This document shows positions 5,823-11,247 of a stretch of 11,247 bases of DNA, in pieces. This stretch comes from Bacillota bacterium (GTDB lineage Bacteria; Bacillota_I; Bacilli_A; RFN20; CAG-826): assembly GCA_030831415.1 (NCBI GenBank), contig JAURLC010000027.1:1-11247 (forward strand), in the 5' to 3' direction. How positions within the stretch are numbered: position 1 is the first letter of the stretch; the number at the start of each line of letters is the position of its first letter. The notes beneath the pieces are model-generated. The model was not told where the DNA came from and made no database searches. It worked only from the letters and a program-made list of their open reading frames with translations. Both the position numbers and the translations under genes were made by a program.

Positions 5823-6950
5823 ATGAAATTAACACCTTCTATTCCTACTCCCTATTACCTCATCGATGAATCCTTACTTGAACGAAATTTAAAGATTTTA
5901 AAAGATGTCAAAGATCGTTCAGGAGCAAAAATCTTGCTTGCACAAAAAGCTTTTTCAACTTACCCTTTTTATCCTCTTATTGCCTCTTATTTAGATGGAA
6001 CAACGTCCAGTGGACTGCATGAAGCACAACTGGCTAAAGAACATTTTGGTAAAGAAATTCACGTCTTTGGTCCTGCATACAAAGAAAGTGACATCCAAAC
6101 GATGTTACCTTTTGTGGACCACATTGTCTTCAATTCCAATACACAGTTTCATCGTTTTAAAGATCAAGCGCTTTATGCAGGAAAAACAATTGGCATTCGC
6201 ATTAATCCTGAAAAATCAACCCAAGATGCGAGTCATGCCATGTACGATCCATGTTCAATTACCTCGCGTATGGGTATTAAATTACAAGATATTGACCCTT
6301 CCATTTTTCCTGCATGTACCGGTTTTCATTTTCATACGTTATGCCAACAAAACGCCGATGCATTAGAAATTACCTTTCAAGAAGTCGAACGTAAATTTGG
6401 TCATTATTTCAAACACCTACGTTGGATCAATTTTGGTGGAGGACATCATATCACGCGCTCAGACTACGACAAAGAAAAGCTCATTCAACTTATTCGATAT
6501 GTTAAAGAAACGTATAACCTTGAGGTGTATTTAGAACCGGGTGAGGCAGTTGTGCTCAACGCAGGCTATTTGGTCGGTACGGTCATTGATATCGTGACCA
6601 ATGATGTTCCAATTGCCATTTTAGATGTCTCACCAACGTGTCACTATCCCGACGCGATTGAAATGCCGTTTCGTCCCAATGTTGTTGGAATGGATGACGC
6701 CTCTACTTATCAAGTTCGTCTTGCAGGAGGAACCTGTTTATCGGGCGATAATTTTGGCGTCTATGGTTTCCCAAAACCTCTTGAAATAGGAGATTTTGTG
6801 ATCTTTGAAGATGCAGCACTTTACACCATGGTGAAAACCACAACCTTTAATGGTATGCCATTACCAAGTATGGTAAAACGTGATCAAAGTGGACGTGATA
6901 CTGTCATTAAAACGTTCTCGTATCAAGACTTTAAAGGAAAGTTAGGGTAA
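5823..6950 (+). CDS. nspC: Carboxynorspermidine/carboxyspermidine decarboxylase
   Basis: A 375-residue PLP-dependent decarboxylase with the alanine-racemase-like fold, removing CO2 from carboxy(nor)spermidine to give (nor)spermidine. The PLP lysine is probably K42 in LLAQKAFST, matching the family's ALKCFST-type motif. Further marks are LDGTTSSGLHEA (58-69), the HFHTLCQQN segment (169-177), a glycine-rich phosphate-binding GGG (205-207), LEPGEAVV (237-244), and TCLSGDNFG (304-312) with the conserved Cys of this fold. These distinguish it from LysA, which is longer and lacks the TTSSG and CLSGD context. ATG 5823 starts 1 nt after the previous stop. A TTG at 5799 in the same frame, with GGAAGGAAAG just before it, would add 8 residues and overlap the dehydrogenase; the shorter start fits homologues better. 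Translation is probably coupled. Confidence 0.92.
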   Translation: MKLTPSIPTPYYLIDESLLERNLKILKDVKDRSGAKILLAQKAFSTYPFYPLIASYLDGTTSSGLHEAQLAKEHFGKEIHVFGPAYKESDIQTMLPFVDHIVFNSNTQFHRFKDQALYAGKTIGIRINPEKSTQDASHAMYDPCSITSRMGIKLQDIDPSIFPACTGFHFHTLCQQNADALEITFQEVERKFGHYFKHLRWINFGGGHHITRSDYDKEKLIQLIRYVKETYNLEVYLEPGEAVVLNAGYLVGTVIDIVTNDVPIAILDVSPTCHYPDAIEMPFRPNVVGMDDASTYQVRLAGGTCLSGDNFGVYGFPKPLEIGDFVIFEDAALYTMVKTTTFNGMPLPSMVKRDQSGRDTVIKTFSYQDFKGKLG

Positions 6951-8285
6951 ATGATTCGTAAAGTTGCCAAATTCGGAGGTAGCTCCATGGCCAACGCTCA
7001 AACGATTCGTCAAGTTGCATCGATTATTCAAGGAGACCCATCGATTCATTTTGTCGTGGTGTCCGCACCCGGAAGACGGCAAAAAGGTGACTTAAAAGTT
7101 ACGGATTTACTGTATCAAGTCGCCAAAGAACTAGAAACTAAAGGAACAATTGATTCCTTTGCTCTAGTAGAAGCACGCATTTTAGAAATCGCTCAAGGGC
7201 TTCAGTTAACTGATTTTATTCTTCCCTATTTAATAGAAACACGGGTGGCCATTCTTGAAGACTTATCCTTACCTTTTATCGTCTCTCGAGGGGAATATTT
7301 TTCCTCGTTATTACTCGCTCAATATTTAAACTACACATGGGTTGATGCAAAGGATTGTATCGTGTTTCGAGGATCAACATTAAATTATCCTTCTAGTAAC
7401 CAAAAGACACGTAAACTCCTCAATAAGATGGCGCATGTGGTTCTCGGTGGTTTTTATGGCGAAAATGGATTAGGGGACATTAAAATCATGGAACGAGGTG
7501 GCTCGGATATTACCGGAGCTATTGTTGCTCGCGCAATTAAAGCCAATGTGTATGAAAATTGGACGGATGTGGATGGTTTTTTAGTCGCCGATCCTGACAT
7601 TGTCGATTCCCCCAAACTCATTGAAGAAATGACGTATAAAGAACTTCGGGTCTTATCCTTTATGGGAGCCGACGTTCTTCACAGTGAAACGTACTATCCC
7701 GTCATGAAATCGAAAATACCGATTCATATTCGTAATACGTTTAACCCAACTAGCGAAGGAACGTACATTTCCACCTCACTTGGCCATCGTGGTGAAAATC
7801 TTGTGACTGGGATTGCAGGATTGCAGGACTTTACGTTAATTGTCATCGAAAAAGAACTCATGAGTGAAGTCGTTGGATTGGACCGTAAAATACTTTCGAT
7901 TGCAGAAAAACTTGGTATTATCATCGAACATTTCCCTTCTGGTACAGATACATTTTCGATGATGATTGAATCGAAATATTTAGAAGATGGGAAAAAAGAA
8001 GCATTTCTCGCCTTAATTAAAAAAACCATTAAACCAGATTATATGGAAGTCACCGAGGACGTATCGCTCATTTCCATTATTGGTCGAAACTTAATGGCGA
8101 ATAATTACAACATGCTGAGATTGTTTACAGCCCTTGTCAACGACAATATCACCTTAAAGATGATTGATTATGGAAGCAGTGGTGTCAATATTGTCATCGG
8201 TGTATCCGATGATGATTATGGTTTTGCTATCAAAACGTTATACAAAGAATTCATCGAAGACGATGAAGAGGAGGATCAAGCATGA
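6951..8285 (+). CDS. Aspartate kinase
   Basis: A 444-residue monofunctional aspartokinase (aspartate + ATP to aspartyl phosphate), the first step toward aspartate semialdehyde. The kinase domain shows KFGGSS (7-12), SRGE (112-115), ERGGSD (181-186), WTDVDGF (204-210), ADPDIV (213-218) and the SETYYPVMKSKIPIHIRNTF region (245-264). Two ACT-like domains follow (about 285-360 and 370-435), so feedback by an amino acid is possible, though the ligand cannot be read. The tail is very acidic (EDDEEEDQA), and its codons double as the strong SD (GAGGAGG) of the next gene. ATG 6951 abuts the nspC stop directly, with AAAGGAAA and TTAGGG upstream. Within this operon its likely task is to feed polyamine rather than lysine or threonine synthesis; a second isozyme may exist elsewhere. 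Confidence 0.95.
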   Translation: MIRKVAKFGGSSMANAQTIRQVASIIQGDPSIHFVVVSAPGRRQKGDLKVTDLLYQVAKELETKGTIDSFALVEARILEIAQGLQLTDFILPYLIETRVAILEDLSLPFIVSRGEYFSSLLLAQYLNYTWVDAKDCIVFRGSTLNYPSSNQKTRKLLNKMAHVVLGGFYGENGLGDIKIMERGGSDITGAIVARAIKANVYENWTDVDGFLVADPDIVDSPKLIEEMTYKELRVLSFMGADVLHSETYYPVMKSKIPIHIRNTFNPTSEGTYISTSLGHRGENLVTGIAGLQDFTLIVIEKELMSEVVGLDRKILSIAEKLGIIIEHFPSGTDTFSMMIESKYLEDGKKEAFLALIKKTIKPDYMEVTEDVSLISIIGRNLMANNYNMLRLFTALVNDNITLKMIDYGSSGVNIVIGVSDDDYGFAIKTLYKEFIEDDEEEDQA

Positions 8286-9274
8286 ACCCACCACGTCTTG
8301 CGATTGTCGGAGCAACCGGTGTTGTCGGAACGATGTTTCTTAACGTTTTAGAAGAGCGACATATTCCGTTTTCTTCATTAGTGCTTTTTGCCTCCAAAAA
8401 GAGTGCAGGTCAAACGATATCTTTCAAAGGAAATCTTTACACCATTATCGAATTAACCGAACAGAATATCACGAACAATCCTGTGGATGTTGCCTTGTTT
8501 TCTGCAGGAGGAGACGTCGCCAAAACGTTTGCCCCAATGTTTGTAAAACTCGGTGCTAAAGTCATTGATAACTCTTCGCATTTTCGAATGGATCCTTCCT
8601 ATCCTCTTGTGGTCCCGGAAGTCAATCCTGATGATTTAAAAGGAGATATTTCGATTATTGCGAATCCTAATTGTTCCACCGTTCAAGCGGTTGTCGCCTT
8701 AAAACCCCTCCATGACCGTTGGACACTCAAACGTCTTGTGATTTCCACGTATCAGGCTGTTTCCGGTGCAGGAAGTCTAGGCATCCATGATTTAGAAACT
8801 CGTGCAACTCAAAATTCACTAAAAAAATTTCCTTATCCTATCGTCAAGAACCTTATCCCGCACATTGATGTGTTTTTAGACAATGGCTACACCAAAGAAG
8901 AAATGAAAATGGTTCATGAAATAAGAAAAATTCTTCATCTTCCCTCCCTAGCGATTACGGCGACAGCTGTTCGCGTACCCGTGTTAAATGCCCATTCTGA
9001 ATCAATCAATGTTACCTTTGAAAAACCCTTTGACCTAGAAGAGGTTCGTTCTATTTTAAAAAACGCGCCTGGTGTGGTTCTCTATGATGATCCATCCACC
9101 TTACGCTATCCAATGCCATCGATAGTATCTGGCCAAGACAACGTTTATGTAGGAAGGTTACGAATGGATGAATCCTTAACGAATTCATTAAACATGTTTG
9201 TGGTGGGAGATAATATTCGAAAAGGGTCTGCGACCAATGCGGTGCAAATATTAGAACATTTATTAACCTTCTAA
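8282..9274 (+). CDS. asd: Aspartate-semialdehyde dehydrogenase
   Basis: A 330-residue NADPH enzyme reducing aspartyl phosphate to aspartate beta-semialdehyde, the substrate of the dehydrogenase encoded at 4622. The Rossmann motif is GATGVVG (10-16). The catalytic Cys is C131 in NPNCST, followed by the substrate-binding segment YQAVSGAG (157-164), and the general-base His is H238 in RVPVLNAHSE, with the NADP-binding DNIRKGSATN near the C-terminus. The length is typical of the Gram-positive Asd type. Its ATG overlaps the aspartate kinase stop in ATGA (4 nt), with a near-perfect SD, so the two are translationally coupled and probably made in equal amounts. No terminator is visible in the 48 nt before the next gene, so some readthrough into the ZIP gene is likely. 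Confidence 0.96.
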   Translation: MNPPRLAIVGATGVVGTMFLNVLEERHIPFSSLVLFASKKSAGQTISFKGNLYTIIELTEQNITNNPVDVALFSAGGDVAKTFAPMFVKLGAKVIDNSSHFRMDPSYPLVVPEVNPDDLKGDISIIANPNCSTVQAVVALKPLHDRWTLKRLVISTYQAVSGAGSLGIHDLETRATQNSLKKFPYPIVKNLIPHIDVFLDNGYTKEEMKMVHEIRKILHLPSLAITATAVRVPVLNAHSESINVTFEKPFDLEEVRSILKNAPGVVLYDDPSTLRYPMPSIVSGQDNVYVGRLRMDESLTNSLNMFVVGDNIRKGSATNAVQILEHLLTF

Positions 9275-9287
9275 AATATGAAAAGAA

Positions 9288-9316
9288 TTGGTATTTACAC
9301 AAAAAAGTTCTACAAT
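9288..9316 (+). promoter_or_regulatory. Promoter of the ZIP transporter gene
   Basis: TTGGTA (9288-9293) and TACAAT (9311-9316) are separated by exactly 17 nt, matching the consensus at 4/6 and 5/6. The expected start of transcription is at or next to 9323, which is the GTG start codon. Confidence 0.55.
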
Positions 9317-9322
9317 TAGGTC

Positions 9323-10147
9323 GTGGATTTTTTTAATCAATTGCCAGGAGTGTATCAAGCATTACTCGGCACCTTATTTACATGGTTTGTCACCGCATTA
9401 GGTGCGGGTATGGTGTTTTTCTTTAAAACGATTAATAAAACTATTTTTAATATCATGCTAGGGTTTGCAAGTGGAGTCATGATTGCAGCCTCCTTTTGGT
9501 CCTTACTCAATCCTGCCATTGCCATGGTCGAAGAAAATCCTTCAATTTTTCCTTTACCTGCTTGGCTTGTTGTCGCCCTTGGGTTTATTGCCGGAGGTTT
9601 ATTTCTGTACGCGATTGATAAACTTCTCCCCCATTTGCATATTGGTCAAAAGAAACCTGAAGGCGTAAAATCCTCCTTCAAACGGTCCATTTTACTCGTC
9701 TTATCCATTACCTTACACAATATTCCCGAAGGCTTAGCCGTCGGCGTTGCCTTTGGTGCCGTTGCCTCTGGAATTGGCGGAGCCACGTTGCCTGCCGCCA
9801 TTGCCTTAGCCATTGGGATCGGTTTACAAAACTTTCCTGAAGGCGCTGCAGTCGCCATTCCGCTTCGTCGAGAAGGCATGTCGCGTCGAAAAGCATTCTT
9901 TTATGGTCAAGCCTCTGGGATTGTTGAACCGATTGCCGGTGTGTTGGGTGCCTTACTCGTCATTCAAATCATTGAAATCTTACCGTTTGCTTTAGCCTTT
10001 GCGGCGGGAGCGATGGTATATGTCGTCGTTGAAGAACTCATTCCCACCTCCAAAGAAGTGGATAACCCTCAAACGATTGATTTGGCGACTTTAGGTTTTT
10101 TAGGTGGTTTTGCCTTAATGATGATTTTGGATGTTGCCTTAGGTTAA
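9323..10147 (+). CDS. ZIP-family divalent metal transporter (GufA/ZupT-like)
   Basis: A 274-residue inner-membrane protein moving zinc or a similar divalent cation, probably inward. About eight hydrophobic segments are visible. The two metal-site helices carry HNIPEG (132-137) and QNFPEG (169-174), the typical pair of the GufA subgroup, and a third acidic motif, VVEELIPTS, lies at 235-243. A short loop with two histidines (LPHLHIGQ, 102-109) lies between TM3 and TM4, as expected for this family. The start is GTG 9323: the frame has no ATG nearby and no proper SD (only AGG two bases before). The promoter places the transcript start at this codon, so it may be a leaderless message. The gene ends convergently with the broken small gene, their stop codons sharing two bases. 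A link to the polyamine operon is not evident. Confidence 0.9.
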   Translation: MDFFNQLPGVYQALLGTLFTWFVTALGAGMVFFFKTINKTIFNIMLGFASGVMIAASFWSLLNPAIAMVEENPSIFPLPAWLVVALGFIAGGLFLYAIDKLLPHLHIGQKKPEGVKSSFKRSILLVLSITLHNIPEGLAVGVAFGAVASGIGGATLPAAIALAIGIGLQNFPEGAAVAIPLRREGMSRRKAFFYGQASGIVEPIAGVLGALLVIQIIEILPFALAFAAGAMVYVVVEELIPTSKEVDNPQTIDLATLGFLGGFALMMILDVALG

Positions 10148-10358
10148 TCGCCCACATAATTGATCATCCATTCTCCACCTACGTAAACAATTTTTTCTGC
10201 TAATAAAAGGTATTCTTCACTCTCCCATCCATACGTTTCTAGGATGCGATTTATGACGCTTGCATCCGTTTGGAAAGGGCAGGTAATCCCTCCTTTTTCC
10301 CAACAAGTCTAGATAAGGTGTAATACGTTCCCGATACATCTTTATACTTTTTTCGCAT
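10144..10358 (-). pseudogene. Small unknown gene with two +1 frame breaks
   Basis: ATG 10358 has a strong SD (AAAGGAG, 7 nt away) but its frame soon gives an unlikely peptide. If one A is dropped from the A6 run right after the start (10348-10353) and one base from TTGTTGGG (about 10299-10307), a single 70-residue reading appears. It includes MYRERITPYLDLWEKGG, ITCPFQTDASVINRILETYG, WESEEYLLLAEKIVYVGG and EWMINYVGD, then TAA. The 215-nt span minus two bases is exactly 71 codons, which supports the reconstruction. I recognise no domain; it is acidic and aromatic, with one Cys. The breaks may be gene decay, sequencing errors (one is in a homopolymer) or, less likely, programmed frameshifts. It follows the 268-residue unknown gene on the same strand, behind a terminator. 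Confidence 0.6.
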
Positions 10359-10392
10359 AAGTATCTCCTTTCATACCAAGATGGTAGGACAT

Positions 10393-10425
10393 AAAAAGAA
10401 GGAATGTGTCGCTTTGAAAGCGACA
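10393..10425 (-). terminator. Intrinsic terminator after the 268-residue gene
   Basis: On the minus strand TGTCGCTT pairs with AAGCGACA (hairpin at 10407-10425, short loop), beginning 1 nt after the stop codon. It is followed by a T-rich tail ending in TTTTT (10393-10397). The U-run is interrupted and starts late, so efficiency is uncertain. A second 5-bp hairpin (TACCA/TGGTA, 10374-10386) lies between it and the next SD. Confidence 0.6.
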
Positions 10426-10426
10426 G

Positions 10427-11233
10427 TTATGGAATGGGAATAAATGCTCGACCGGGAACGATGTTGGGATAACGTTTTCTCCATTGTTGATAGGCATCAA
10501 TGATGGGATGCGTAAACTGTAAAATTCGATCATCAAAATTCCATTCAAGCACATGATGATAAGGAGGTTTGCAACGGGAAGGAATGTCTTCCTTCATCTG
10601 TTCAATGACCGCTTGAATCCATTGATTGATAAATACCCCATCGATGGTTGTATTGGGTTCAAGTGAAGCTTGTGCCAACTCCCATGTTTTAGGTCGGAAG
10701 TTTTTTGGAAACAATTGAGCATGCCGTTCTTCATGTGTCCAAGTCCCTAAAAAAGCTTCTAATTGAGTATGTGTGGTCATTCCCTTTTCTTGTTGAAGGG
10801 AAAGAATCCATTTTAATTCAAAATAAAGCATTTGTTCGGGATTATAGGCGACTTTAGGAAATCCCGTTGAACGCGTGGAAACAATCGCCTCAAGCGGGAT
10901 ATCCACCCATATTGGAACGTTGCCTTCATCCAATTGAAATCGAACATGAACCCTCTTGCCTTTCCAATGAAGATCTTGAACCTTCCCTGTCCATTCGCGA
11001 ATGTGCGGTTTTTCTACCCGTTCACCTTGGAAAGGATCATGTGTGGTTCCAAAACTTCTTGATAACGATAAATATTGAGCCGCTTCATCCCAAAGCTGAG
11101 TATTAATGGCTAATCCACGTAACGCGTGCCAAGCTTCCCCTTCTACATAATCTTGGACATCACGATAAAACGCTGCTTCTTGTTCTTTCGTTAATCCTTT
11201 TTCTAAAAACCACGTGCACCATCTTCCTGACAT
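10427..11233 (-). CDS. Unrecognised Trp-rich cytosolic protein
   Basis: A 268-residue soluble protein I cannot assign. The ATG at 11233 has a strong SD (AGGAGG, 8 nt away), and an intact frame ends at 10427, so it is a complete, expressed-looking gene. It has no signal peptide, no membrane segment and no nucleotide-binding motif. It is rich in tryptophan (about 13) and aromatic residues. The first 60 residues look helical (EKGLTKEQEAAFYRDVQDYV). The middle reads as beta strands (GKVQDLHWKGKRVHVRFQLD, then VPIWVDIPLEAIVS), perhaps a small barrel. The C-terminal half is helical again with a His/Arg cluster (THEERHAQLF) that is not an obvious active site. Only the last bases of its upstream region are in the window, so promoter and operon partners on that side are unseen. 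The broken small gene lies downstream. Confidence 0.75.
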   Translation of the reverse strand: MSGRWCTWFLEKGLTKEQEAAFYRDVQDYVEGEAWHALRGLAINTQLWDEAAQYLSLSRSFGTTHDPFQGERVEKPHIREWTGKVQDLHWKGKRVHVRFQLDEGNVPIWVDIPLEAIVSTRSTGFPKVAYNPEQMLYFELKWILSLQQEKGMTTHTQLEAFLGTWTHEERHAQLFPKNFRPKTWELAQASLEPNTTIDGVFINQWIQAVIEQMKEDIPSRCKPPYHHVLEWNFDDRILQFTHPIIDAYQQWRKRYPNIVPGRAFIPIP

Positions 11234-11247
11234 GTTTTCTTCCTCCT

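Noticed and set aside
5823..6950. Diaminopimelate decarboxylase (LysA) instead of NspC
   Set aside because: The length (375), the TTSSGLHEA, HFHTLCQQN and CLSGD motifs and the adjacent dehydrogenase fit the carboxynorspermidine decarboxylase family better.
10374..10386. TACCA/TGGTA hairpin before the broken small gene as a regulatory site
   Set aside because: Only 5 bp with a 3-nt loop and no U-run; too small to claim a function.
1..11247. Mycoplasma-type genetic code (UGA = Trp)
   Set aside because: All large genes end or stay open under the standard bacterial code, Trp is TGG throughout, and aspartate kinase ends in TGA at the expected place.
1..11247. CRISPR arrays, insertion sequences, tRNA or rRNA genes
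   Set aside because: No regularly spaced repeats, transposase-like frames, terminal inverted repeats or tRNA-like cloverleaf sequences were seen.

Overview
The window reads as chromosome of a low-GC Gram-positive-type bacterium (Bacillota or a neighbouring Mycoplasmatota/Haloplasma-like lineage). The reasons are the AT-rich codon use, several strong AGGAGG-type ribosome binding sites, sigma-A-like promoters, a YerC-type TrpR-family regulator, and UGA used as a real stop (TGG is the only Trp codon), which excludes the Mycoplasma code. I cannot place it more finely from sequence alone.

Layout. Bases 1-248 (minus) hold the N-terminal part of a secreted or anchored Ser-rich protein that lacks a normal start codon and has an in-frame TAA; it runs off the window. 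Bases 324-3343 (minus) are a tight typA/bipA-MFS transporter pair. A short divergent region leads into a plus-strand run: a YerC-like regulator (3443-3730), a lone polar amino acid ABC permease (3756-4418), and then a promoter with a structured ~125 nt leader (4497-4621). The four genes after the leader are packed end to end: carboxy(nor)spermidine dehydrogenase, carboxy(nor)spermidine decarboxylase, aspartate kinase and aspartate-semialdehyde dehydrogenase. A ZIP-family metal transporter (9323-10147), probably with its own promoter and a leaderless start, follows. The last 1.1 kb is minus strand: an unrecognised 268-residue protein (10427-11233), a terminator, and a small gene (10144-10358) that is readable only if two +1 frame breaks are undone.

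How it works together. Aspartate kinase and Asd turn aspartate into aspartate beta-semialdehyde. The dehydrogenase condenses that with a diamine (putrescine or 1,3-diaminopropane), and the decarboxylase gives spermidine or norspermidine. The cluster is therefore a nearly self-contained alternative polyamine operon; only the diamine source is missing. Its leader contains a strong intrinsic terminator just upstream of the first gene and a 10-position competing pairing (one mismatch, one G-U) that would disrupt it. This is the layout of a transcription attenuator or riboswitch. I could not match it to a known riboswitch class, and it is the most interesting object in the window.
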